The notes below the pieces were generated by a model. It was not told the origin of the DNA, did no database searches, and saw nothing but the letters and a program-made list of their open reading frames with translations. This document shows positions 6,753 to 15,494 of a stretch of 64,000 bases of DNA, in pieces; position 1 is the first letter of the stretch, and each line of letters begins with the position of its first letter. The position numbers and the translations under genes are program-made. Source of the stretch: Streptomyces sp. Ru73 (GTDB taxonomy: Bacteria; Actinomycetota; Actinomycetes; Streptomycetales; Streptomycetaceae); NCBI RefSeq assembly GCF_002920575.1, contig NZ_PQSQ01000039.1, positions 1 through 64,000 of the forward strand, given 5' to 3'.

Positions 6753-8996
6753 ATGCAGCGATCGCATGGGGGAGGGCCCGGGCACCCTGGAGGACTGGCC
6801 GTCGTCGAAGGCGTCCTGGAGCGGATCACGTACGCCAACGAGGAGAACGGCTACACCGTCGCGCGCGTCGACACCGGCCGCGGCGGAAACGACCTCCTCA
6901 CGGTCGTCGGTGCGCTCCTCGGCGCCCAGCCGGGCGAATCGCTGCGCATGGAGGGCCGCTGGGGCTCCCACCCCCAGTACGGCCGCCAGTTCACCGTCGA
7001 GAACTACCGCACGGTCCTGCCCGCCACCGTGCAGGGCATCCGCCGCTACCTCGGCTCCGGCCTGATCAAAGGCATCGGCCCCCGGATCGCCGACCGCATC
7101 ACCGAGCACTTCGGCACGGACACCCTCGACATCATCGAGCAGGACCCGAAGCGGCTCATCGAAGTGCCGGGCCTCGGCCCCAAGCGGACCAAGATGATCG
7201 GCGCGGCCTGGGAGGAGCAGAAGGCCATCAAGGAGGTCATGGTCTTCCTCCAGGGTGTCGGCGTCTCGACGTCCATCGCCGTGCGCATCTACAAGAAGTA
7301 CGGCGACGCCTCCATCTCCGTGGTGCGCAACCAGCCCTACCGCCTCGCGGCCGACGTCTGGGGCATCGGCTTCCTGACCGCCGACCGCATCGCGCAGTCC
7401 GTCGGCATCCCGCACGACAGCCCGGACCGGGTGAAGGCCGGCCTGCAGTACGCGCTCTCCCAGTCCACCGACCAGGGGCACTGCTTCCTCCCCGAGGAGC
7501 AGCTGATCGCCGACTCCGTGAAGCTCCTCCAAGTGGACACCGGGCTGGTCATCGAGTGCCTGGCCGAGCTGGCCGAGGACCCCGAGGGCGTCGTGCGGGA
7601 GACCGTCCCGGCCCCGGACGGCGGGGACCCCGTGACGGCCGTCTACCTGGTCCCCTTCCACCGCGCCGAGCTGTCCCTGGCCGGGCGGCTGCGGCGGCTG
7701 CTGCGCACCGAGGAGGACCGTATGCCGGCCTTCCGGGACGTGGCCTGGGACAAGGCCCTGGCCTGGCTCGCGGACCGCACGGGAGCGCAGCTGGCGCCCG
7801 AGCAGGAGGCGGCCGTGAGGCTGGCGCTGACCGAGAAGGTCGCGGTGCTGACCGGCGGCCCCGGCTGCGGCAAGTCCTTCACGGTCCGCTCGGTGGTGGA
7901 GCTGGCGCGCGCCAAGAAGGCGAAGGTGCTGCTGGCGGCGCCGACCGGACGGGCCGCCAAGCGGCTCGCCGAGCTGACCGGCGCGGAGGCCGCCACGGTG
8001 CACCGGCTGCTGGAGCTGAAGCCCGGCGGGGACGCGGCGTACGACCAGGACCACCCGCTGGACGCCGACCTCGTGGTGGTCGACGAGGCGTCGATGCTGG
8101 ATCTGCTGCTGGCGAACAAGCTGGTCAAGGCCGTGCCGCCGGGCGCCCATCTGCTCCTCGTGGGCGATGTGGACCAGCTGCCGTCCGTGGGCGCGGGGGA
8201 GGTCCTGCGCGATCTGCTCGCGGACGGCGGCCCGGTGCCGGCCGTACGGCTGACCCGGATCTTCCGGCAGGCGCAGCACTCGGGCGTGGTGACCAACGCG
8301 CACCGCATCAACGCCGGGCAGTACCCGGTCACGACCGGGCTGCCGGACTTCTTCCTCTTCCCGCAGGAGGACACCGAGGAGGCCGGGCGGCTGACGGTCG
8401 ACGTGGCGGCGCGCCGGATCCCCGCGAAGTTCGGCCTCGACGCCCGGCGGGACGTCCAGGTGCTGGCCCCGATGCACCGCGGCCCGGCCGGTGCCGGGGC
8501 GCTGAACGGCCTGCTGCAGCAGGCGGTCACCCCGGCCCGCCCCGACCTCCCCGAGCGCCGCTTCGGCGGCCGGGTCTTCCGGGTGGGTGACAAGGTCACC
8601 CAGATACGGAACAACTACGAGAAAGGCCGCAACGGAGTATTCAACGGCACGGTCGGTGTGGTCACGTCGCTGAGCGTCGAGGACCAGCGGCTGACGGTCC
8701 TCACCGACGAGGACGAGGAGGTGCCGTACGACTTCGACGAGCTGGACGAGCTGGCTCACGCGTACGCGGTGACAATCCACCGTTCGCAGGGAAGTGAGTA
8801 CCCAGCGGTGGTGATTCCCGTCACGACGGGGGCGTGGATGATGCTGCAGCGCAATCTTCTCTATACGGCAGTAACCCGTGCAAAGCGATTGGTGGTGCTG
8901 GTGGGGTCCCGCAAGGCCCTGGGCCAAGCGGTGCGGACGATTTCGGCGGGTCGCAGGCACACCGCGCTGGATCACCGGCTTGGCGGCACGATGTGA
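6753..8996 (+). CDS. recD2: RecD2-type ATP-dependent 5'-3' DNA helicase
   Basis: A 747-residue SF1B helicase of the RecD-like, RecBC-independent type. The N-terminal OB-like and helix-hairpin-helix part includes IKGIGPRIADRITEHFG and VPGLGPKRTKMIG, which is diagnostic of RecD2 rather than RecD. Walker A is GGPGCGKS (368-375), Walker B is DEAS (444-447), and later motifs include LLVGDVDQLPSVGAGEVLRD, RLTRIFRQA and the C-terminal AVTIHRSQGSEYPAVV. RecD2 proteins unwind DNA during repair and protect replication. The ATG at 6753 is the first plausible start; the ribosome-binding site is weak (GGCGG). It is transcribed toward citrate synthase, with a palindrome between them. Confidence 0.93.
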   Translation: MQRSHGGGPGHPGGLAVVEGVLERITYANEENGYTVARVDTGRGGNDLLTVVGALLGAQPGESLRMEGRWGSHPQYGRQFTVENYRTVLPATVQGIRRYLGSGLIKGIGPRIADRITEHFGTDTLDIIEQDPKRLIEVPGLGPKRTKMIGAAWEEQKAIKEVMVFLQGVGVSTSIAVRIYKKYGDASISVVRNQPYRLAADVWGIGFLTADRIAQSVGIPHDSPDRVKAGLQYALSQSTDQGHCFLPEEQLIADSVKLLQVDTGLVIECLAELAEDPEGVVRETVPAPDGGDPVTAVYLVPFHRAELSLAGRLRRLLRTEEDRMPAFRDVAWDKALAWLADRTGAQLAPEQEAAVRLALTEKVAVLTGGPGCGKSFTVRSVVELARAKKAKVLLAAPTGRAAKRLAELTGAEAATVHRLLELKPGGDAAYDQDHPLDADLVVVDEASMLDLLLANKLVKAVPPGAHLLLVGDVDQLPSVGAGEVLRDLLADGGPVPAVRLTRIFRQAQHSGVVTNAHRINAGQYPVTTGLPDFFLFPQEDTEEAGRLTVDVAARRIPAKFGLDARRDVQVLAPMHRGPAGAGALNGLLQQAVTPARPDLPERRFGGRVFRVGDKVTQIRNNYEKGRNGVFNGTVGVVTSLSVEDQRLTVLTDEDEEVPYDFDELDELAHAYAVTIHRSQGSEYPAVVIPVTTGAWMMLQRNLLYTAVTRAKRLVVLVGSRKALGQAVRTISAGRRHTALDHRLGGTM

Positions 8997-9047
8997 GGTG
9001 TCACCCCTTTCCCCATTGGGGCGAAGGGGCGCAAGATGGGCAGCTGG

Positions 9048-9064
9048 GCGGCACTCAGTGCCGC
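9048..9064. promoter_or_regulatory. 17-bp perfect inverted repeat between recD2 and citA
   Basis: Arms GCGGCACT (9048-9055) and AGTGCCGC (9057-9064) flank a single C. It sits 52 bp after the helicase stop and 109 bp before the citrate synthase start, so it could be either a helicase terminator or an operator upstream of citrate synthase. No T run follows. A loop of one base is poor for an RNA hairpin, which slightly favours a protein-binding site. Confidence 0.5.
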
Positions 9065-9172
9065 TTGAAGGCCCTATGGCCGACCCCGAGTGCACAGGCA
9101 ACGTCCAAATGGGGGAAGGTATAGGCAGTCAGGGCACCTCGAAGAAGAGGCACAACGTCGGTGAGGGATGAC

Positions 9173-10462
<1,290 letters not shown>

Positions 10463-10477
10463 CGCAGGACGCTCCGC

Positions 10478-10502
10478 GACCGGCCCGCGCGGCGGGCCGG
10501 TC
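10478..10502 (+). terminator. citrate synthase terminator hairpin
   Basis: Arms GACCGGCCCGC (10478-10488) and GCGGGCCGGTC (10492-10502) pair perfectly over 11 bp around the loop GCG, 15 bp past the stop. The right arm is also the start of the first unit of a 27-bp tandem repeat, so alternative right arms exist downstream. Confidence 0.75.
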
Positions 10503-10572
10503 CGTGTCCGCGAAGCATGCGGGCCGGTCCGTGCTCGTCAAGCATGCGGGCCGGTCCGTGTCCGCCGCCGGC
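10492..10572. repeat. 27-bp tandem repeat, three copies
   Basis: Units begin GCGGGCCGGTCCGTG at 10492, 10519 and 10546. The first two continue to AAGCAT and the third diverges in its second half. Each unit contains the right arm of the citrate synthase terminator, so the array looks like amplification of half a terminator. Confidence 0.8.
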
Positions 10573-10601
10573 CGTGCGGGCCGCGGCGGGCCGTAAAAGG
10601 C

Positions 10602-10657
10602 GGAAAGCGCCCCTCGCTCCAGATCCCCCCACGGGTCCGGAGCGGGGGGCGCTTCCC
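10602..10657. terminator. long imperfect hairpin, possible second terminator
   Basis: The segments 10602-10620 and 10639-10657 are inverted copies over 19 positions with two mismatches (core AAGCGCCCC against GGGGCGCTT), around an 18-base loop, followed by TTT. The element CCCCCCACGGG occurs in the loop and again about 50 bp later. It may terminate leftover readthrough from citrate synthase. Confidence 0.5.
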
Positions 10658-10801
10658 TTTCCCGGGTCGGATTCCCCCCACGGGATCCGTCCGGGCGTCC
10701 ATTGAGGGCACCCTGCTCTACTGCCTTACGCGATCTGCCGGGACGCGCACGTACGGGAGGGCCGCTCAAAGCTCCCCGGGCACGTCGCCCCGGCCACGCG
10801 T

Positions 10802-10980
10802 AACCGGACGAAGTCCCCCAAGACCTGTCCGGTTGTCGAGTACAAGTCCCGCCGGGGTACTTGTACTGCACGGTTAGACTCACGACCCCCTCGAATGGTT
10901 ACGTCCGAACCTCTGTGATCTGGGTCTCTTGCTATATCGGGCGAATACGGTCAAGGGCCCCGGTCAGGAGATCGGGGCCC
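10802..10980. other. structured gene-free interval between citA and copA
   Basis: The interval 10463-11126 holds no recognisable gene, but it has three further inverted repeats: AACCGGAC (10802-10809) with GTCCGGTT (10827-10834); GTACAAGT (10840-10847) with ACTTGTAC (10859-10866); and GGGCCCCG (10955-10962) with CGGGGCCC (10973-10980). Around 10868-10950 the composition is less GC-rich than the flanks. The neighbouring genes converge, so promoters for them are not expected here. An RNA gene or small peptide gene is possible but unproven. Confidence 0.4.
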
Positions 10981-11126
10981 CAGTGTATGGGTACGGTGCG
11001 GGTTGTGAGAACTGTGTGAAGGACTCGAATCAGGTGAACAAACCCACGTAAGGACCGGCGGCGGACGGGAACTTCACGCGCCCGCCGGGCGTCAGGGGCG
11101 CCCGGACGGCCCTGCCGTGCGGCGGC

Positions 11127-13406
11127 TCACCGGAAGGACCGCAGCCGCAGACTGTTCGTGACCACGAAGACCGAGGAGAAGGCCATCGCCGCCCCCGCGA
11201 TCATCGGGTCGAGCAGCCCGGCCACCGCGAGCGGGATCGCCGCGACGTTGTAGCCGAACGCCCAGAACAGATTGCCCTTGATGGTGCCGAGGGTACGCCG
11301 CGCCAGCCGGATGGCGTCGGCAGCGACGCGCAGGTCTCCGCGGACGAGCGTGAGATCGCCGGCCTCGATGGCCGCGTCCGTGCCGGTGCCGATGGCCAGT
11401 CCGAGGTCGGCCTGGGCGAGCGCGGCGGCGTCGTTCACGCCGTCCCCGACCATCGCCACCGTCCGGCCCCGCTCCTGCAGCCGCCGTACGACCGCGACCT
11501 TGTCCTCCGGCATGACCTCCGCGAAGACCTGGTCCCCGGCGATGCCCACCGCACGGGCCACCCCGGCCGCGACGGCCGCGTTGTCGCCGGTGAGCAGTAC
11601 GGGTGTCAGGCCGAGGTCGCGCAGTCGCGCGACCGCCTCCGCGCTGCCCTCCTTCACCGTGTCGGCGACGGACAGCACACCGCGCGCCCGCCCGTCCCAG
11701 GCGACCAGGACGGCCGTGCGGCCAGCGGCCTCGGCGCGCTCCCGGGCGTCGGACAGCTCGGCGGGAAGGTCCGGGTCGGCCCCTTCCAGGCTCTCGGTGA
11801 GCAGCCGGGCGCGCCCCACGACGACCTCGTGGCCGTCCACCGTGCCGCGGACGCCCAAGCCCGCCACGCTTTCGAAGCGTTCGACCTCGGGAAGCTCCCC
11901 CACGCGCTCCCGTGCGCCCTCCGCGATCGCGCGGGCCACCGGGTGCTCCGACGCGTGCTCCAGGGCGCCGGCGAGCCGCAGCAGGGCCTTCTCGTCCGTG
12001 TCCGCCGCAGGCACCGCCTCGTACAGGCTCATCCGCCCGGTGGTGACCGTGCCGGTCTTGTCCAGGACGACCGTGTCGACCCGCCGGGTGGACTCCAGCA
12101 CCTCGGGCCCCTTGATCAGGATGCCGAGCTGGGCGCCCCGGCCGGTGCCCACCATCAGCGCGGTCGGCGTGGCCAGTCCCAGCGCACAGGGGCAGGCGAT
12201 GATCAGTACCGCGACCGCCGCCGTGAAGGAGGCCGTGGCATCGCCCGTGACCAGCAGCCGCACGACGAGCGTGACGAGCGCGATCACCAGCACCACCGGC
12301 ACGAAGACGGCGGAGATCCGGTCCGCCAGCCGCTGCGCCTCGGCCTTGCCGCTCTGCGCGTCCTCCACCAGCTGCGCCATCCGCGCGAGCCGGGTGTCGG
12401 CGCCGATACGGGTGGCCTCGACGACGAGCCGGCCGGCGGTGTTCACGGTCGCGCCGGTCACGGCGTCGCCCGGGGCCACGTCGACCGGTACCGACTCGCC
12501 GGTGAGCATCGAGGCGTCCACGGCCGAGTCGCCCTCGACCACCGTCCCGTCGGTGGCGATCTTCTCGCCGGGCCGGACGACGAACCGGTCGCCGACGGCC
12601 AGCCGGTCCACCGGCTCACGCACCTCCCGGCCGCCCCTGAGGACCGTCACGTCCTTGGCGCCCAGGTCCATCAGGGCACGCAGCGCCGCGCCCGCCTTCC
12701 GCTTGGAGCGGGCCTCCAGATAGCGCCCGAGCAGCAGGAACGCGGTGACACCGGCCGCCGCCTCCAGGTAGATCGCCGACGAGCCGTCCCCGTGGCGGGC
12801 CGTCAGGTCGAAGCCGTGCCGCATGCCCGGCATCCCGGCGTGCCCGAAGAACAGCGCCCACAGCGACCAGCCGAACGCGGCCAGCGTGCCGAGGGAGACC
12901 AGGGTGTCCATCGTGGCGGCGCCGTGCCGCAGGTTCGTCCAGGCCGCCCGGTGGAAGGGGTACGCGCCCCAGACCACGACCGGCGCGGCCAGCGTCAGGC
13001 AGAGCCACTGCCAGTTGTCGAACTGCAGTACGGGGATCATCGACAGGGCGACGACCGGCGCGGCGAGTACCGCCGAGATGATCAGCCGCTGCCGCAGTGC
13101 CGCCAGGGCCTGGTCGGGCCCGTCCTGGGGCCCGGCCGGAGGCTCGTCCTGGGCGTCCGGCGCGGGCGCGGGCGGCTCGGGCTCCGGCTCGCGCGCCGTG
13201 TAACCGGTCCGCTCCACCGTGGCGATGAGATCGGCGACCTCGACGCCCGGCTCATAGGTGACCTTCGCCTTCTCCGTCGCGTAGTTGACGGTGGCGGTCA
13301 CGCCCTCCATCCGGTTGAGCTTCTTCTCCACGCGCGCGGCGCACGAGGCGCAGGTCATGCCGCCGATGGCCAGCTCGACCCGCGCCTCCGACGTGGTCTC
13401 CGGCAT
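11127..13406 (-). CDS. copA: copper-translocating P1B-type ATPase
   Basis: A 759-residue inner-membrane P-type ATPase exporting Cu(I). It has an N-terminal heavy-metal-associated domain with GMTCASCAARVEKKLN, a Pro/Asp-rich linker (about 80-95), eight predicted membrane helices, the ion-site CPC (405-407) in ACPCALGLATPTALMVG, the phosphorylation motif DKTGT (Asp about 449), the HP element in HASEHPVARAI, and GDGVNDAAALAQ. CPC plus HMA marks the Cu+/Ag+ subclass. It starts four bases after the copZ stop and shares its promoter. The CsoR-type operator upstream indicates copper induction. Confidence 0.95.
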   Translation of the reverse strand: MPETTSEARVELAIGGMTCASCAARVEKKLNRMEGVTATVNYATEKAKVTYEPGVEVADLIATVERTGYTAREPEPEPPAPAPDAQDEPPAGPQDGPDQALAALRQRLIISAVLAAPVVALSMIPVLQFDNWQWLCLTLAAPVVVWGAYPFHRAAWTNLRHGAATMDTLVSLGTLAAFGWSLWALFFGHAGMPGMRHGFDLTARHGDGSSAIYLEAAAGVTAFLLLGRYLEARSKRKAGAALRALMDLGAKDVTVLRGGREVREPVDRLAVGDRFVVRPGEKIATDGTVVEGDSAVDASMLTGESVPVDVAPGDAVTGATVNTAGRLVVEATRIGADTRLARMAQLVEDAQSGKAEAQRLADRISAVFVPVVLVIALVTLVVRLLVTGDATASFTAAVAVLIIACPCALGLATPTALMVGTGRGAQLGILIKGPEVLESTRRVDTVVLDKTGTVTTGRMSLYEAVPAADTDEKALLRLAGALEHASEHPVARAIAEGARERVGELPEVERFESVAGLGVRGTVDGHEVVVGRARLLTESLEGADPDLPAELSDARERAEAAGRTAVLVAWDGRARGVLSVADTVKEGSAEAVARLRDLGLTPVLLTGDNAAVAAGVARAVGIAGDQVFAEVMPEDKVAVVRRLQERGRTVAMVGDGVNDAAALAQADLGLAIGTGTDAAIEAGDLTLVRGDLRVAADAIRLARRTLGTIKGNLFWAFGYNVAAIPLAVAGLLDPMIAGAAMAFSSVFVVTNSLRLRSFR

Positions 13407-13410
13407 GGGA

Positions 13411-13644
13411 TCAGGCCTGGCCCACGAGGTCGTACCCGGCCTCGTCGACGGCGGCGCGGACGGCCTCTTCGTCGAGCGGGGCGGCGGAGACGACGGTGAC
13501 GATGCCGGTCGAGGCGGCGGCCTCGACCGAGCTGACCCCCGGGAGCTGCCCGATCTCCTCCTTCACCGCGCCCTCGCAGTGCCCGCAGGTCATGCCGGTG
13601 ACCTTGTAGGTGGTGGTGACGGGCTGGTCGGCAGATGCAGTCAT
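13411..13644 (-). CDS. copZ: CopZ-like copper chaperone
   Basis: A 77-residue heavy-metal-associated domain protein. The metal loop GMTCGHCEGAVKEEI carries the CxxC copper ligands, and the fold ends with AAVDEAGYDLVGQA. Such chaperones carry cytosolic Cu(I) to the ATPase. The ATG at 13644 has AAGGAGAG upstream at good spacing. The frame continues open 5' but only into an unrelated region. It is the first gene of a two-gene operon, just downstream of a CsoR-type palindrome. Confidence 0.92.
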   Translation of the reverse strand: MTASADQPVTTTYKVTGMTCGHCEGAVKEEIGQLPGVSSVEAAASTGIVTVVSAAPLDEEAVRAAVDEAGYDLVGQA

Positions 13645-13700
13645 GGGACTCTCCTTGTGCCGCGAGACGGTGGGTGTTCCGTGTTTCCGTGCCCCACTGT

Positions 13701-13717
13701 ATACCCCTAGGGGGTAT
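13701..13717. promoter_or_regulatory. CsoR-type copper operator
   Basis: ATACCCCTAGGGGGTAT is a near-perfect GC-centred palindrome with the A/T-flanked C and G runs expected of CsoR sites. It lies 57 bp upstream of copZ, where a CsoR repressor would block transcription until Cu(I) binds. No CsoR gene lies next to the operon in this window, so regulation would be in trans. Confidence 0.8.
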
Positions 13718-13916
13718 GAAGCGCAAAACCCTTCCGCCGCGCCGGAAACTTTGCCGTGCGGCCGTATCGGAGCCAGCCTGGGAGGACGGGAACCAGCCGG
13801 GGACGCCCGGCTCGGAGGAGCCGGGACGTCCTGCCGGGAGAAGCCGGAGAACCCGGAGAGGCCCGGCCACGGGAAGCCGGCAGGGCCGGGAGGACGCGGG
13901 CCGAGGAGGCCGGGCC

Positions 13917-15494
13917 GTGAACGCGCTCGCCATGTACGGACTGCTGGCGCTGACCACAGCGCCACCGCTGCTGCCCAACGCGGCGCTGCTCGCCTGGGCC
14001 GGCGTCCTCGCGGCCCGCGGCAGCCTGAACCTCGCCCTGGTCCTCGCCGTGGTCGCCGCGAGCGCGGTCGCGGGGGACCTCGCGCTCCACGTGATCGCCC
14101 GCCGTTTCGGGGGGCCGGTGCGCGCGTGGATGGACCGCCGCGCGCGGCGCCGGCTGTTCCTGGCGCGGACGTCCCTGCTGATCGGGCGGTACGGCGTGCC
14201 CTTCGTGGCCGGCGTCCGCTTCCTTCCGGCGGGGCGCGTGGCGGCGGCGCTCGTCACCGGGATCGTGCGTTACCCCGTACGCCGTTACCTCCTCGGGTGT
14301 GCGATCGCCGAGACGCTCTGGGCGGCGTACTCCGTCGGCATCGGTTACCTCGGCATCGCCGCCACCGGCGCTTTCCTCCCCGGCCTCGCCCTGAGCGTCG
14401 GCCTCTCCGCGGCCGTCTGCGGGGTGACGGCCCTGGCGCAGCACCTCGTGGTGCGGCGCCTGGCGGGCCGGTCAGCGGAGGAGGCCGATGCTGCAAAGGG
14501 TGGTGAGGACCAGGGTGATGCGGGTGAAGAGCTGCTGATCGAGCCGGTGGATGCAGCGGCGGCCGAGGCGGGCACCGAGGAGGACGGCGGGCAGGAGGAC
14601 GGCGTCCAGCAGGAGGACGTCCGGGGTGAGCAGGCCCAGGCCGGCGCTGAAGGGCAGCTTGAAGGCGTTCACCAGGAAGAAGAACCACGCCGCCGTGCCG
14701 AGGAAGCCGAGCACGCCGAGCCCGGAGGTGAGCAGGTAGAGCGACATCGCCGGGCCGCCCGCGTTGGCGACCATGGTCGCGAAGCCGGCGACGAGACCGT
14801 AGAGGGCGGTACGGGCCCCAGCGGTACGAGGGGAGGGGGTGGCGGCCGGGGGAGCGGTGCGGACGGTGCCGGGGGCTTCGGGGGCTTCGGAGGCTCCGAT
14901 GGGGACGGCCTCGCGGGCCCCGGAAGGTTGCGGGGTCGAGGACGGAGCCGCAGGCGCGGCCGGAACCGGCGCTCCCGTCCGCTCGCGGGCCGCCCCGGAA
15001 CCGGCGACGGCAGCGGAGCCGGAGGTGCCCCCGCCGCGCCGCCACCGTGCCCGCCGCTGCCGGACGTGGTGGACCGTGATCGAGAGCAGCAGGGCGCCGA
15101 TCGTGCGGCGGACGAGGGCGTCGTCCGCGACCGCCGTGAACGCGGCGCCGAGCAGGACGCCCGCCGCGACGGAGGGGAAGAGGCGGCGCAGGGCGGCGCG
15201 GTCGGCGTGCCGCCGGTAGGCGCGTACGGCGATGACGTCGCCGGCCAGCAGGAGGGGCAGCAGGGCGCCGGTGGACTCCTTGGCGGGGAGCACGGCGGCG
15301 AACACGGCCACGGCGACCGCGGCCACGCCGCTGAGGGCGGTCTTGGAGAAGCCCGCCAGCAGCGCGGCCGCCCCCAGCGCGAGCAGCGGAAGGAGCCCGA
15401 GGCCGAGCACGGTGGTGCGGCTCAGGCGCGGACGTCGGCGATCGCGACCGGCTCCCCGGTGCGGCGCGACCGCTCGCACGCCTCGGCGATGTAG
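13917..15494 (+). CDS. DedA/VTT-domain membrane protein, reading frame overrun
   Basis: The recognisable part is residues 1 to about 195: several membrane helices with the DedA/VTT signature region ARTSLLIGRYGVPFVAGVRF and FLPAGRVAAALVTGIVRYPV. DedA proteins are membrane transporters or scramblase-like proteins. The GTG at 13917 has GAGGAGG with a seven-base spacer. A normal DedA would end near 14500, but this frame has no stop until 15494, running antisense through the whole TauE gene and slightly past it. The last 330 residues (Glu/Gly/Arg-rich) look like antisense noise. Either the stop was lost by a small frameshift (a stop exists at 14504-14506 in another frame) or a long tail is really made. 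The start and first 195 codons are firm, the end is not. Confidence 0.55.
   Translation: MNALAMYGLLALTTAPPLLPNAALLAWAGVLAARGSLNLALVLAVVAASAVAGDLALHVIARRFGGPVRAWMDRRARRRLFLARTSLLIGRYGVPFVAGVRFLPAGRVAAALVTGIVRYPVRRYLLGCAIAETLWAAYSVGIGYLGIAATGAFLPGLALSVGLSAAVCGVTALAQHLVVRRLAGRSAEEADAAKGGEDQGDAGEELLIEPVDAAAAEAGTEEDGGQEDGVQQEDVRGEQAQAGAEGQLEGVHQEEEPRRRAEEAEHAEPGGEQVERHRRAARVGDHGREAGDETVEGGTGPSGTRGGGGGRGSGADGAGGFGGFGGSDGDGLAGPGRLRGRGRSRRRGRNRRSRPLAGRPGTGDGSGAGGAPAAPPPCPPLPDVVDRDREQQGADRAADEGVVRDRRERGAEQDARRDGGEEAAQGGAVGVPPVGAYGDDVAGQQEGQQGAGGLLGGEHGGEHGHGDRGHAAEGGLGEARQQRGRPQREQRKEPEAEHGGAAQARTSAIATGSPVRRDRSHASAM
14472..15410 (-). CDS. TauE/SafE-family sulfite exporter-like membrane protein
   Basis: A 312-residue membrane protein. 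The N-terminal half carries the family pattern LLAGFSKTALSGVAAVAVAVFAAVLPAKESTG. A Pro/Ala-rich cytoplasmic linker (about residues 130-190) follows, then a second half with YGLVAGFATMVANAGGPAMSLYLL. Members export sulfite or other organosulfur anions. The GTG at 15410 lies 11 bp after the stop of the dehydrogenase gene, suggesting co-transcription; no good ribosome site is visible, so an upstream start overlapping the dehydrogenase cannot be excluded. The entire gene is covered on the other strand by the overrunning DedA frame. Confidence 0.8.
   Translation of the reverse strand: MLGLGLLPLLALGAAALLAGFSKTALSGVAAVAVAVFAAVLPAKESTGALLPLLLAGDVIAVRAYRRHADRAALRRLFPSVAAGVLLGAAFTAVADDALVRRTIGALLLSITVHHVRQRRARWRRGGGTSGSAAVAGSGAARERTGAPVPAAPAAPSSTPQPSGAREAVPIGASEAPEAPGTVRTAPPAATPSPRTAGARTALYGLVAGFATMVANAGGPAMSLYLLTSGLGVLGFLGTAAWFFFLVNAFKLPFSAGLGLLTPDVLLLDAVLLPAVLLGARLGRRCIHRLDQQLFTRITLVLTTLCSIGLLR

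Noticed and set aside
5343..9101. 1252-residue minus-strand open frame opposite the isomerase and helicase genes
   Set aside because: It is antisense to well-supported genes, is rich in Arg/Gly/Val low-complexity sequence and matches no family.
9161..9172. Upstream GTG start for citrate synthase
   Set aside because: The conserved N-terminus begins at GTG 9173 and the GAGGGA ribosome site overlaps the upstream codons.
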